Positions 44,376 to 56,628 of a stretch of DNA of 64,000 bases are shown here, one piece after another. The DNA is from Annona cherimola (Eukaryota; Streptophyta; Magnoliopsida; Magnoliales; Annonaceae), in NCBI GenBank assembly GCA_030490835.1, contig CM059971.1, forward strand, positions 50,392,012-50,456,011. Direction: 5' to 3'. Numbering within the stretch: position 1 is the stretch's first letter; each line of letters opens with the position of its first letter. The translations under genes were made by a program, and so were the position numbers. The notes under the pieces are model-generated. The model was not told the DNA's origin. It worked only from the letters and a program-made list of their open reading frames with translations, and searched no databases.

Positions 44376-45096
44376 ATGATCTTGTTAGGCTAGGCTAAGT
44401 AATGCCGTACTTAGCCCATTCCAAAAAAATTAAATTAAAATTTTTTTTGCCTTTTCTCATAAACTTATTAATTTAAATATATTTAAGTTGTGTTTGGAAA
44501 GCGATAAAACTTTTGAATAAAAAGTTTTTGGTATAAAAGTTTTTAAAATGAGGGAAATGATATAATATGATAGTAGTAATGATGAGGAGTAAATAGAATG
44601 AAATTAAAATAGATAGATTAATCGTATGAGTAGTTGTGTAAAAATGATTGAAAAGTAGGGGAGTTGTATAGGAAGTTGTGAAGAAATAATTAAAAAAAAT
44701 TGTTAGTTATGGAGAGCGAGAAGTTTTAGATTGAAAAATTTTAGTTTGGAAAGTTCTATTTTTAAACAAATACATCTTTAATGTATAAATCAATATTATC
44801 ATTTTTGGAGATATGTATTTATTTTTCGATTTTTAAGCATAAGGATATTTTAGTTATTTTTTTTGATGGAGAGTATTTTAGCTATCTTTAATGGTTCAAA
44901 ATTACTAAAATAACTGTGTTTAAAAATCTAAATATATATATATATATACATATCTAAAAATGGTAAAACTTGGTTTATATATTAAATATATTTAGATTAA
45001 CAAGTTTATAGAAAAACCAAAAAAAGTTTTTCGAATAGATTTTTTGAAGTGGGCTAAGTAAGGCGTTACTTAGCCTAACTAATAAGATCATCTCTT
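44376..45096. mobile_element. MITE with about 50-bp inverted ends, carrying a nested Tourist-like MITE
   Basis: The left end GATCTTGTTAGGCTAGGCTA pairs with the inverted right end TAGCCTAACTAATAAGATC. The match continues through GTAATGCCGTACTTAGCCCA against TGGGCTAAGTAAGGCGTTAC. The interior holds AAAACTTGGTTTATATATTAAATA, shared with 12040-12265 and 61785-62058. A Tourist-like MITE occupies 44485-44785. Confidence 0.7.
44485..44785 (-). mobile_element. Tourist-like MITE nested in the 44376-45096 MITE
   Basis: It reads GTGTTTGGAAAGCGATAAAA at one end and has the family blocks in reverse orientation (AGTAGTTGTGTAAAAATGATTG, GAAGTTTTAGATTGAAAAATT). Confidence 0.7.
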
Positions 45097-45684
45097 GAAG
45101 ATATATAATTTTCTAGACGTAGTGATTTTTCACTTCATAAATAAATAACAATTAATTAAAACAATAAATGATTTAAATTTTAAAAATAACTGTGCATGTG
45201 CATGGACATGAGAGTTGCATTTCATTGTAACCCTTTAAATGAACTGCTACCTTTATCGTTCTCTGAGGAGGAATGTCGTGTGTTTTCTTGTCCCCATGGT
45301 AACAAAATCAGTTGTCCCTGATCCTATTTTGCTTCTGAGCATCGTTTGTCTCTGTTTCCAGCTAAATGAGATAAGGCCAACCTTAAACCAGAGAAAGAGG
45401 GAGTTCTTCTTCATCAGAGAAAGAGGTTGGTGATTCTTTTGAAACTTCCTTTTTTGCCCCCACTTTGCTTTTCATGTCTTTGTTGTTTTGTAATTGCTCT
45501 CCTTCTTTTGGGGATTTTTTGCCCTCACAAACTTACTAAATCTCCTTCGAGTTTTTTTGCCTATCTTCTTTTTGGGGCAATTTTGCCTGCACAAATATTT
45601 GAACTACAAGTAATTCAAAATTCACGTTTTGCAGGAAATTTTTTGTAATTTGCATTTTCTTTTGTTGGAACACCCACACAATCC
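45097..45684 (+). promoter_or_regulatory. Upstream region of the EER5/THP1 gene
   Basis: It contains AT-rich DNA to 45230, then mixed sequence with an AG-rich patch (45385-45428, CAGAGAAAGAGGGAG) that could be 5' UTR. I see no clear TATA box at a sensible distance. The start context is AATCCATGGCG. Confidence 0.35.
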
Positions 45685-48059
45685 ATGGCGTACATGAGCA
45701 TGGGTGAGGCACACCGGCGGATTGCCGACTACCTCAACCGCTTCTCTGATGCCATCCTCCTCCAAGATGGTCCTGCCCTGAAACCGCTTCTTGCTGTCTC
45801 TTCCAACTCGTCTGTTCTCTTCCTTCTTGCAGATGGTCTAAGCGCCTTCCAAGTATGCTTTTCAACATTCACCTCTCTCTTATTTCATGTTCTTCTTCCT
45901 CCCACTTATGTAGGTTTTCCTTTCTCTTTGTAGGATGCAACCAGGTTGATCAAACAATCAGACAAATACACACCAATTGCAGAAATTGTGACCCCTCTTC
46001 TGAGATGCATCCACAACTACCGGATTGGACGCTTTGTTGATGCATACAATGCTTTTGAAAAATCTGCCAAGTATTTCATCTTCTTCTTCTTGCCTTGACT
46101 GTTGCAGTTTTGCTTTTTAAAGAGAATCTGCTTTTTGGGTGTTATACTGTTGGATTGTGGGAACTGTAGTGCATTTCTTCTGGAGTTCCGAAATTGGGAG
46201 TCAGCATGGGCTTTGGAAGCTGTTTATAGGATAGCTTATGAAATTAGGCTTTTGGCTGAAAGGGTAAGGATCTTGAATTTTGAGTCTTTTCCTCCTTTTC
46301 CCTCTTCTATTATTGTTTGGTATCTTATGAACGGAAAATATAAACATTGGGTTGTAGGCAGATGAAGAGTTGGCGTCTTCAGCGAAGAATCCGGAGAAAT
46401 TGAAGGGAGCTGGTTCTTTCCTAATGAAAGTATTTGGTACACTTGCTGTATGTCTTTTTTTTCCATTGAACTCAATTATAAATGCTGCATTTGCTTTCTT
46501 CATAGCCTGCAAGTTTCTTGTCTAGTCTTTTTTAAGTAGGGTTTAGGATCCTTTTATGCCTGCATGACCAGTGGAATATTGATCCAAAGTTAACGAGGAG
46601 TGATCTTGTTAACCCGGGCTAGGAAGATCACTCCTCGAAGTTAATAGAATGCCATATTGAAAAGTTTGCTTGTGTGGAGATAAAAGGTAATAACGAAGCA
46701 CCAGCTACTATATGTATATGTGTCATAGAAAAAAGGAACAATGATGAAGCAATTGCATGAGTTACGTCCTTGTCATACATTAAAAATGAGTATGATGTAA
46801 GGTTGTCTGTTCTTTTATTGCGTATTGTTAACTCCAGAGGCAATGTAACTTCGTAGGTGTCAATTATCTGATACCAGCTGCCTTATTAATTTTTTTAAGT
46901 ATATTTTACCATTGTCATTTTGGCCTTAGAATCTGATCAGATTGAATTTAATTTGAAATCAATTTAACATTCAAGCGTAGATGGTGGTTGGGCTCTTCAT
47001 TGCTTATGTCATTTTGTTCAAAGGGTTGTATACAGAGTCTTGATTGAAAATCAAATAAGACTTTGGTTTCTTATTTTCTTTTCTGAAAGTCAGGAGTTCT
47101 GGCATGATGAGCAAAGACATATGGATGGTTTCACTATGGGCAATGACAACAAACATCAGTTAAGACAGAGTTGACTAAAGGCTACAAGGGAGGAAGGATA
47201 AAGGACAAAGGGGCATGAATGAAGTTTGTGATAAAGGCTTCAGGATCCATGCCTCTGAATGGAGACATTTACTTCTATGTTAGAGTTGAATGTTATATCA
47301 AATTTATGTATAGCAAGTTAGGATCCATGTGTCTGAATGGAGGTGTGTGCTTCTGTGATAGAGTTGAATGGCATATCAAGTTCTAGATTAGCTAAAATCA
47401 CTTAGTTGCAATGCTGCTTCAATGATGATGGGAAGTTGCAGAGATTAGTGTTTTAGCCTACATTGGAATTAGGATCTATGGGTGGAATTCGATTGAGCTG
47501 TTGTGTCACCTTTTTGACTACCTTGATTTTTAATTTCTTAAGTATTTGGAATTTGCACATAAATTTGGTTTTTATTATGTTATTTATTCCTTCACTTCTA
47601 TAGAAGTCAGTAACTATGCTTGTTGATATTTTCTGTTCCGACTTCACTGGTTCTTTGCATGTGCTGCATGTTTAGGTCCAGCCAAGCTTTCATTTGCAAG
47701 TGTTTCTATGCTTGAATTTAAATTTATTTTGCATTCACATCATTCCAGTGACCTAGGGCTTGATTTCTGATTTTTCTTTGCTAACTATTTGTATAATTGT
47801 ATCTCATCATTGTAGGGTAAAGGTCCTAAACGTGTTGGAGCTTTATATGTAACTTGCCAACTGTTTAAAGTGTATTTCAAGGTCATTGGATTGACTCTCT
47901 TTGCTTTTAGAGTTGGGGAATATAAGGTACCCATTTTTTGTAAGCTCTCTAAACTTTATGCTACTCCAGCTTGGTACAGTGCACCTATGCAAAAGTGTGA
48001 TACGAAGCATTGAGACTGCTCGGGTATTTGACTTTGAGGAATTTCCGGTGCGAGACAAG
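45685..48059 (+). CDS. EER5: THP1/EER5 (PCID2-like) PCI-domain protein, exons 1-6
   Basis: The homologue of Arabidopsis EER5/THP1 starts MAYMSMGEAHRRIADYLNRF at ATG 45685. Exons by GT-AG sites and unbroken frame: 45685-45852, 45934-46070, 46170-46263, 46358-46447, 47816-47881, 47970-48059. Landmarks are EFRNWESAWALEA, KGPKRVGALYVTCQLFK and VIRSIETARVFDFEEFPVRDK. In Arabidopsis this nuclear protein is a TREX-2 subunit acting in mRNA export at the nuclear pore, and was also found as an ethylene-response regulator. Introns 1-3 and 5 are 81-99 bp, intron 4 is 1368 bp. The exons have no stop or frameshift, so the gene looks functional. Confidence 0.93.
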
Positions 48060-48741
48060 GTAAGAAATTTGTTATTGAAAATTATACTTCCGTATGTAGC
48101 GATATGCTGAAGGAAAGAAAATGAGAATCATCAATCTTATATTTTAGTCCTACTCATACTGCATTAGAATCCTATTTAAAATCCCAACTGATATCTTTTC
48201 TATTTGTCATGTCAGTCAGTGCTATTTAACTTTTATCTATGTCAGCCATGTCATTTTGCATATGTCCTATCATGCAAAATTTGTCTTGCTGGGGCCATCT
48301 CCCTAACGCCAATGCTGTTATGCCTTTTTTTTGTTTATCCTGGACCAGCTTTTAGTTAATATGCACACATGCCTTTTCCAACTATCTCCATTCATGTGCT
48401 TTTTGGACCTTTTGCCTTTTTTTTGCATCCTTCCTCTTGGATGGACTTAATCCTTTGAATTAGTCCAGTTGCTTGGTGTTTTTTATTTAATTTCTTTTTT
48501 CGGCACATGGATATATTACTTGAGTGGACTTTTCATTGTGTTGTACGCAGTTGATTTTACCTTCAGATTTCCTGATTTGCGAACTTTGGTTCATTATTCT
48601 CATTGAATATCCTGCTTCAACATCCCCATTTTCTGAGTGATTTTTAAACATGACCCCTGCCTATATTTTAATATAAGCATTCATTTTTCATAATCTGATA
48701 TGGTCACATTTTCCACCTTTTTCCAAATAGGACCATTAGGC

Positions 48742-49322
48742 TTTTGGGCATGTTTGTTTACAACAAAAACATTTCGAATTAAAACTTTTTAATCTAAGGG
48801 CATGTTTTGTTAAATACTAAAACTTTTAAAACCAAAACTTTTCAATCTTCATAACTACTAAAATTTTTAATTATTTTTACACATCTTCCTATATAACTAC
48901 CCTACTTTTCAATCATTTCTACACGACTTGCCGTATAACTAACTTATCTATTTTAACTTTATTATTTTTCTTCCTCATCATTACCTCTATCATAGCACAT
49001 TATTTTCTCTCAATTCAAAAACTTTTACATTAAAAACTTTTCATCTAAAAGTTTTATCGCTTCCCAAACACACCGTAAAATTTTCACTCTCCATAATTAC
49101 CTTATTTTTTAATTATTTATCACATCTTCTCATACAACGACCTTACTTTTCTATCATTTGTATACACCTACCCATACACCTAACCTATTTATTTTAACTT
49201 AATTATTTTCTTTACTCCTCATTATTACTCCTATTTCATCATATCATTTTCTACCAATTCAAAAACTTTTACACCAAGAGCTTTTCATCCGAAAAGTTTT
49301 ATCACTTCCCAAATGCTCCCTT
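48742..49322 (+). mobile_element. Two or three stacked Tourist-like MITEs
   Basis: A complete copy (about 48798-49072) starts GGGCATGTTTTGTTAAATAC and ends CTTCCCAAACACACC. It sits behind the broken start of another copy (48742-48797), whose remaining part appears to continue at 49073-49322, ending CACTTCCCAAATGCTCCC. This is best read as one MITE inserted near the end of another. Confidence 0.65.
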
Positions 49323-49594
49323 CGTTTGAAAATGTTAACTAGCTTTTCCTTTTAACCAAAGATTTCTGGACTGCTACTGATATTCCTTTAGAACTCTAGT
49401 TTGAATTTGTTCCAATCATTTGAGAAGTGGGAATAGGGCTAGCATCGAGTTATTTCCTGCCTATTTCCTATCTACTTCCTTTATTTGATTCCAGTGTTCT
49501 TCTAATTGGAAGGGGCTGCCACATTTTTTCTTTTGTGTTTCATGTTCTTTATTTGGAAGTGGTTGCCATCGCTTTTTTTGTTATCGTCATATGT

Positions 49595-49760
49595 AGGCGG
49601 AGCCACATGGCGCTGGGGGGGCCTGAATTTTTGAAAATTAAAAAAACCCTTTTTTAATTTTTAAGAAATTCATTTTTATTCAGTTGTACACCCCTCAAAT
49701 AATGTTATGAACCCTTCCTTTGAATTTGCCCCCACCAAAGGTCCTAGCTTTGCCACTGCT
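49595..49760. mobile_element. Small MITE-like remnant (GGCGGAGCCA / TTTGCCACTGC ends)
   Basis: One side reads GTAGGCGGAGCCACATGG and the other CCTAGCTTTGCCACTGCT, imperfect inverses. Between them is TGTACACCCCTCAAAT and GCCCCCACC. This type is scattered through many plant genomes. Confidence 0.4.
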
Positions 49761-50029
49761 TGCGAAATGGGTTTGGTGGGGTAAATTTGACAGGCAAGTG
49801 GTACTTACAAGGTTTTAAGCAACTACAAATATTTTTAGCTAGCTAATTTCCTAAAGCAATAGCAAGTTCAACAAGATACCTAGTGTTTTTCAATTCTGTT
49901 GAGACCTTAAGAAATGGGGCTAGAGCAATCTCCAATCCACACAGAGGAAAAGATCCATCAACACTCATCTGAAGTATCAAAGGTCTAGTGTGCCAATTTA
50001 ACTGTCAGGATGGTTATGAAGGAAACCAA

Positions 50030-50294
50030 TAAGAAAATTAGTGCAAATAATGGTAACCAGCAGGCCCATTTCCTGCCCCTCTTTCTCATCTCCTTTGCAA
50101 TAATGGGATTGTGCACTCCATTGCTGGTGTTTTTTAGCACTTCGAACCTCAGTTATTTCAGTAAGAAAATCATTGCTAATATTGGTAACCAGCAGGCCCA
50201 TTTCCTGCCCTTCTTTCTCATGTCCTTTCCAACAATGGGATTGTGCAATCCACTGTTGGTGTTTTTTGGCATTTGAACCTCAGTTATTTCAGAG
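50030..50294. repeat. 132-bp tandem duplication in intron 6
   Basis: Two imperfect copies start TAAGAAAAT at 50030 and 50162 and share GGTAACCAGCAGGCCCATTT, TGGGATTGTGCA and CCTCAGTTATTTCAG. A third short start follows at 50288. Confidence 0.85.
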
Positions 50295-50662
50295 TCATCT
50301 TCTGCCCACCTTGGTTTCAACAAGCACAATAAGGTCAAGAATGAGTTATGCAGCTTTGTCAAGTTGTTCTCAATCTATTTCATAGCCTTGCCTCACGTGA
50401 ATTTCCTAATTAAATTGTGACCTATTTCGATCTTGCCAGTACTGACTTCGGTAATCCTCTTGACCAGCTTCTCCTCAGTCCTTTACAATCAACAACAATC
50501 TAGTCTTTCAAAAGTTAAAACTCTTTTACCACATCTCATGACCCCTCAAATAAGTATTGATTAGAATGCATCTTGCATCACTTGCTTGCCGCTTTGCCCC
50601 TTCATACACATTCTATAAGATGACAAGAACAAGACATGGCAGTGGCATCCCCTTTCAACTGA

Positions 50663-50799
50663 GGGTGTGTTTGGGAAATGATCAAATTTTTAGATGAAAA
50701 GTTTTTGGTGTAAAAGTTTTTGAATTTGAAGAAAATGATGTGGTATAGTAGGGGTACTAATGAGGAGTAAAGAGAATAAAGTTAAGATAGATAAGTTAG
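50663..50799 (-). mobile_element. Left half of a Tourist-like MITE split by the gypsy element
   Basis: It begins GGGTGTGTTTGGGAAATGAT and runs through the family blocks to ATAGATAAGTTAG. The other half is at 57112-57256. Confidence 0.85.
50795..50799. repeat. Target site duplication of the gypsy element, left (GTTAG)
   Basis: GTTAG recurs at 57112-57116, directly after the other LTR. Confidence 0.92.
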
Positions 50800-51279
50800 C
50801 GATGGAGGATGGGTAGAGAAGAAAATGAAAGAAAGAGGAAGGAACCTCTAAAGAGATGAGAATAGGAGAAGGAAGGTAGGAGTAGAAGAACAAGGAGAAA
50901 GATAAAGAAAAGAGGAGTATAAGGGAAAAACCAAAGAAACACTTCTTTATAATTCTCAAAATTGATGCCCTTTTAGAGCTTACAAGGGCTGTATTTATAG
51001 GTGAACGTACCACCTAATCTTAGTAAATTATTCAAGATGAAATCTTCTAGAAAAGGAAATCGTATATTTTAAGTAAACTTCTTAAGGAAGTAAACCTAAA
51101 ATAGATACATGCTCATTTTAAACATATTCTAAAATATCCTAGGAATCTTCTAGTATCTTTCAAAAAAAGCGAAAATACTGTAATAAAATCTTTCTAAAAT
51201 ACCCTAGGATTATTTCCCTTTTACAAGATTCTTGTGCCTAGAATAGACAGATTTGAAAAATTTATTTCTATTTTCATCA
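50800..51279 (-). repeat. 3' LTR of the gypsy element
   Basis: 480 bp; the plus strand reads CGATGGAGGATGGG...TTTTCATCA. It pairs with 56629-57111. Confidence 0.93.
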
Positions 51280-54258
51280 ATTTTCTCCGGCTTTGAAAAA
51301 CTCGCCACTGGAGAGTTTTGACTTTGATACTGCTCAAGAATATGTGAATCCAAGTGGCATAGGTCATCTTTAGTAACCCATGTAGCATCAAAATCAAGCT
51401 TGTTTTTCCACTTGACAAGAAATCTTTGCATAATGCCCAATCCAGTAGTGACAAGTTCATCTTGTAGGATATTCTCAATTTGATTTGAAAAAGTAGATGA
51501 TACTCGTGGAAGTATAGGCACATTTGGTGATGTTGAACTGTTATCTGTTGAAATTCCTGCAGACAAACTTGGAGGCTCAAAAGTACCTCGGTAAGGAAAC
51601 AAATCCTCTATATTGAAAGTAGAACTAATTCCTATATCTTAAGGCAAATCAAGTTCATATGCATTGGATCCCAATTTTCTTAAAACACGAAAGGGGCCAC
51701 TGGCTTGTGCATGCAACTTATTAAAAGAATTTTTAGGATGTCCTTCTGGACGTACACGAACCATGACATAATCCCCAACATCAAACTTTTGTTTTCTTCT
51801 ATGACCATCTGCAACAAACTTATAATTTTCATTGCTTAGAGTAATCTTTTTTCTAATATCAGCATGAACATCTCGAATGTGTTGAACAAAAGATTCAGCA
51901 GTAGCAAATGAATGGGTATCAATGGGTAAAGGAATTAAATCAATGGGAGCTCGAGGAATATAACCATAGACAATTTCAAAAGGAGATTTCCCAGTAGAAC
52001 GATTGACTGAATTGTTGTATGCAAATTCGGCTATAATCAATACTAAATCTCAAGTTCCAATATGTTCTCCCACCAAAGTCCTAAGCAGATTTCCCAAACT
52101 CCGATTGACTACCTCAGTTCGGCCATCAGTTTGTGGATGAAAAGCAGATGAAAATTTCAATTTGGTACCCGAGAGTTTCCACAATCTTTTCCAAAAATAG
52201 ATTACAAATTTAACATCTCGATTAGAAACGATGGAAGTTGGTAAACCATGAAACTTAACAATTTCTCTAAAGAATAATTTTGCAATATATGAAGCATTAG
52301 CAAATTTAGTACATGGGATAAAATGAGCCATTTTCGAAAATCTATCAACTACCACAAGAATTGAATCAAATCCTCGAGAGGTTTTAGGCAATCCGAGAAT
52401 AAAGTCCATGTTAATGTCTTGCCAAGGAATATGTGGTACAGGCAGAGGAGTGTATAATCCAGTGTTTCTCTTTTGAGCTTTAGCAAGTTGACATGTGCGA
52501 CACTGTGAAACAATTCTTGACACGTCTCTTTTCAATGTAGGTGAATAAAATCTATCCTCAACTAATGAAATGATTTTATCCCTACCAAAATGATCAGCAA
52601 TACCCTCAGCATGTAATTCCCAAATTAAAAAGTCTCGAAGTGATGTATTGGGAATACATAGCTTTATTCCTTTAAATAAATATCCATCGTGAATCACATA
52701 ATCATTACGATTTTCATTTTGTGTTTCATGAAAAATAATTCCAAAATCAGTGTATGATGGATATTCACTTTTCAACCTATCAAATCCAACAACTTTAATA
52801 TCCATAGTATGAAGAATGAGTGAGACACGACTGAGAGTATCCGTAGGTTGGTTCTCAATTCCAGCCTGATATTTGAGAACAAATGTGTACTCTTGCAAAA
52901 ACTCAATCCACTTCGCAGGTCTAGCATTTAATCGTTTTTGTGATTGCAAATACCTCAAAGCCATATGATCTGAATACAATACAAATTCGTGAGGTAGCAA
53001 ATAATGCCTCTAAAATTTAAGTGCTTGCACGACTGCATAAAATTCTCGATCATATGTTGAATATTTTTGTTTAGCTTCATTGAGTTTTTGAGAAAAGTAC
53101 GCAATTGGATGACCTTCCTGGCTCAAAACACCCCCAACCCCAACTCCTGATGCATCACAAGCAATTTCAAAGACTTTGGTAAAATTAGGAAGTTGCAATA
53201 CAGGTGTCTCAGTCATTTTCTTTTTAATCTCCTTAAACGCTCTAGATGCAGAAGTTGACGATTGAAATTCTTTATTTTTCAAACAATCTGTGATAGGTGT
53301 CATGATTGTGCTAAACTCTTTAATGAAGTGCCTATAAAATGCAGGTAAACCATGAAAACTTCGCACCTCAGAAATCGATGTGGGTTCTGGCCATTACCGA
53401 ATGACTTTTACCTTTGAGGGATCCATAGAAATTCCATTAGCTGATACCATAAATCCTAAGAAAATCACTTGATTTATCGAAAAATAACATTTCTTGAGGT
53501 TTAAAAGGAACTTTTCAGATCGAAGCGTCTCAAGAACAATTTTTAAATGTTGCAAGTGTTCTTCCTTAGAACAGCTATAAATGAGAATATCATCAAAATA
53601 ATATAAATGAGAATATCATCAAAATAAACTACCACAAACTTTCCAATGAAAGGTTGAAATACTCGGTTCATGATTCTCATAAATGTACTGGGGGCATTTG
53701 ATAGTCCAAAAGGCATAACCAACTATTCAAACAATCCATCTTGAGTTTTAAAGCAGTTTTCCATTCATCCCTCGTTCTAATTCGAATTTGATGGTATCCG
53801 CTTTTAAGATCTATCTTAGAAAACCATTGTGCGCCGGTCAAAAGATCTAACATATCATCGAGTCTTGGTATAGGAAATCTATACTTTATGGTAATTTCGT
53901 TGATCGCACGACTATCAACACATTCTCCAAGATCCATCTTTTTTAGGGGTTTATTTTGGTACAACACATGGGCTAAGACTTTCACGAATAAACCCCTTAT
54001 CAAGCAGTTCAGTTACCTGCCTTTTTAGTTCAGTACGCTCATTAGGATTCATACGAAAATGAGGCAAATTTGGTAATTGAGATCCTGGTATAAGATCAAT
54101 AGCGTGTTGAATATCCCTCATGTTGAAAGCTCATTTGGTAATTCATCAGGAATCACATCTTTGTATTCTTTCATTAATGCTTGGATTTCAGGTAATGCTA
54201 CATTAGTCTCATGAAGAACAGTATTTGTGTCCTCTTTGCCTACTATAGCTAGAATGAG
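51210..54258 (-). pseudogene. pol: Ty3/gypsy pol: RT, RNase H, integrase, chromodomain-like tail, broken
   Basis: Blocks from high to low coordinate: RT ([34 protein letters not shown], 53680-53940), with a deletion before it and a 26-bp tandem duplication over the YFDD catalytic motif (53577-53628); RNase H (FEIACDASGVGVGGVLSQ, 53110-53180); the integrase zinc region and core (CRTCQLAKAQ, DRFSKMAHFIPC, SAFHPQTDGRTEVVNR, 52110-52530); an integrase C-terminal module (KFDVGDYVMVRV, about 51775); and a chromodomain-like end (FLVKWKNKLDFDATWV, 51370-51425). It has a stop after the RNase H start region (53001-53009), frameshifts near 53700 and 52045, and more. The chromodomain suggests a chromovirus; I cannot fix the clade. 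Confidence 0.88.
53577..53628 (-). repeat. 26-bp tandem duplication over the RT active site
   Basis: ATAAATGAGAATATCATCAA begins both units (53577 and 53603); they differ only in the last base. On the minus strand each codes YFDDILI. Since 26 is not a multiple of 3, it shifts the frame. Confidence 0.93.
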
Positions 54259-56146
54259 TCATGAATCTTGTCCTTCTTTTTCAAATTGTTTTCTTGTAAG
54301 AATATACAAAGGTTGTTTTTCAGATGAATCAACTGGAGACTCTTTGTGAGATCTATCACTTTCTTTAGGTTTAGCAAACTTCAAAAGGATTGATTTTCCA
54401 TTATGCTTAATAATATAGGTGTTTGGTTGCCCATAATGGATTACTTTTAAGTCATATAGCCATGGACGACCAAGAAGAATATGAGCCACATCCATGGATA
54501 GCACATCATACCAAATATGATCAGAATAATCACCCATCGATATAGGAACAAAGCGTCTTTCATTAACAGGAAGTGTAGTTTTGTCTACCCATGCTACACG
54601 ATATGGATGAGGATGTGGTTCCGTTTTCATATTCAATCTGGCTATAGCTGATTTGACAATCACATTCATGAAACTACCTCCATCTATAACAATCTTGCAC
54701 ACTGTATTTCCACATTTAAAAAATTGATGAAATATATTTGTACATCTCCAATCACTATTTGAAAAAGAAGTAGTCAAAATGCAACGCACAATATTTAATT
54801 GCGAGTCCTCATTATAGCTATAGTCTCTATCAAGTTCACAATCTGATGGTTTCTTAAAAGTTTCAGCAACTTGATCAACGGTCACATCTTCATGATCCTC
54901 TACATGATTAATTGTGAGTGTGTGTTGAGGACATTGTGATGCAATATGACCTTTACCCCCACAATGAAAACATAGACCATTAACCCACTTACCAGTGGCA
55001 TCAAATCGAGAAACTGGATTACTCTTTTCCCTACTTGTGTATTGTTCAGGCAATGATTTAATTGTTCCTTCAAAAGATGTAAGATTAGAATTTAATTTGG
55101 ATACCCTCATTTCTCCAGTTTGTGGAATCAAACGTTTATTAGTGAAAGATTTTTGAAAATTTTCCAATTCTAAAACTTTATAATATGCATCTTCCACAGA
55201 AACAACTGAATGCAATTTCAACAAAGTTTTGATTTCTGGTTTCAGGCCATTGATAAACTTTGTTCGTGTAACCCAAGGATCTTCCTGTATTCCACATTTC
55301 ATTTTTAAATCCTCAAACTTATTAAGATAGTCAGTTACACTTAAAGATCCTTGTCTCAAGTTAACCAGTCGTTCCAATAGTTGTCTGATGATATTCAGCA
55401 AGGTACTTTTTTTTTCAATTTAGCTTTCATTTCAGCCCATGTAGTGATAGGTACTCCTACGCGTTGACTTTCATCTAGAACCCCTTGTCAATAGCGTTTG
55501 GCAGACCCAACAAGTTTCATTTTTGTAAATCTCAATCGTTGGACATCATCCATATCATGCCAACAAAAAAAACTTCCATGTCTGCCAACTAATCTACGAA
55601 AGCATTAGGGTCTAGACGACCGTCATAACCAGGAGCATTTACCTTGACTTTTTTTGCCACCCAAGAATTATCAGTTACACACCGTTGTTGTTGTGGAAAA
55701 GGTATATTATAATTTCTCTAGTAGTTCCCATGTTTAAGATTGTTTGCAAAACCAATTTCATAAAAATTATTGTTGTCTTCATGATTTTCCGAATTTGTAT
55801 GCATTTCTGGAATATGCGAATGCTCTGGGTTATGATGACTTCTAGCATGCATGTTTGGATTTGAGAGAAGGCTAGTTATGATAGGAGAGCTACTAGAAGC
55901 ATGAGTATTGTGTGATCGATTATTTCGAAATGAATGTCCCGTCTCAGTCATAGGACGTTTTCCAACAATTTCAGTCAACCTGTTTACTGAGGAAATGAGA
56001 GATTGAATGGAAGAGGTGGTTTCTTTTTGGAAATCTTCTTGCTTTTGGGCCAAGGTATCACAAAGGGTTATTAAAGATTCAAATCGATTATCAATATAAT
56101 TGGATAAAGCTTCGAGTTCGGCATTCAATTCAGCATTAGTAGGCAT
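54259..56146 (-). pseudogene. gag: Ty3/gypsy gag with zinc knuckle, and protease, broken
   Basis: The ATG at 56146 begins MPTNAELNAELEALSNYIDN. A TAG stops it at 55716-55718, and two stops at places where relatives usually have Trp interrupt the central gag domain (55402-55715). The second open part (55401-54259) has the end of the gag domain, the knuckle CFHCGGKGHIASQC (about 54935-54975) and an aspartic-protease-like region (VIDGGSFMNVIV, about 54660-54695, Gly in place of the usual Ser/Thr after Asp). It packages element RNA when intact; here it is dead. Confidence 0.85.
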
Positions 56147-56412
56147 GGTGACTCAAAATTCAACTTACGCTGATATAGAAAAGACTTACTAAGAATGAAT
56201 TTTTTTTCTCTCTTTTTTTTTAAAGGTTCAAAAGTAAAGAACTTTATTGAAACAAATATGAATTAAGTACTTTCAACTAGAGAAAGTGTACCTGTTGAGG
56301 TCCAATCTTACCAAGTTTAGCAAGAGACAACTTGGAAGTGATTTCAGCAACTTCTTTGCAGTATCTTTGCGATGACCAACAGGTTGTTGTAATGGCAGCA
56401 GTAGGCAGCATC

Positions 56413-56596
56413 AAACAGCTACATAATGGACAACAATGATAGCATCAGTTCGTGGACAGCAAACGTCAATAGAATGGACAGCAGTGATTTGTAGACGGCA
56501 GCAGTTCGTGGACAGAAAAATGCTAATAGAATGGACAACAGTGATTTGTGGACAGCAACAGTTTTTTGGATAACAAACAGCAATAGAAATTGGGTG
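56413..56596. repeat. 57-bp tandem repeats in the gypsy 5' leader
   Basis: AATAGAATGGACA starts at 56468 and 56525, with a third partial start at 56582 and a partial copy before 56468. Units share GCAGTGATTTGT and GGACAG. Confidence 0.85.
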
Positions 56597-56614
56597 AAAG
56601 TAGTACCAGGTTTG

Positions 56615-56626
56615 GCTTTGATACCA
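56615..56626 (-). other. Primer binding site of the gypsy element
   Basis: Minus strand TGGTATCAAAGC, two bases inside the 5' LTR; one mismatch to the initiator-Met tRNA site TGGTATCAGAGC. Confidence 0.88.
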
Positions 56627-56628
56627 AT

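Noticed and set aside
45239..45648. Short ORFs just upstream of the EER5/THP1 start as extra coding exons
   Set aside because: The family starts at MAY...GEAHRR, and these frames resemble no known N-terminal extension; they are more likely 5' UTR or intergenic.
50690..51013. Hydrophobic ORFs in the gypsy LTRs (also 56411-56791)
   Set aside because: They are antisense readings of purine-rich LTR and leader sequence, differ between the two LTRs, and show no domain.
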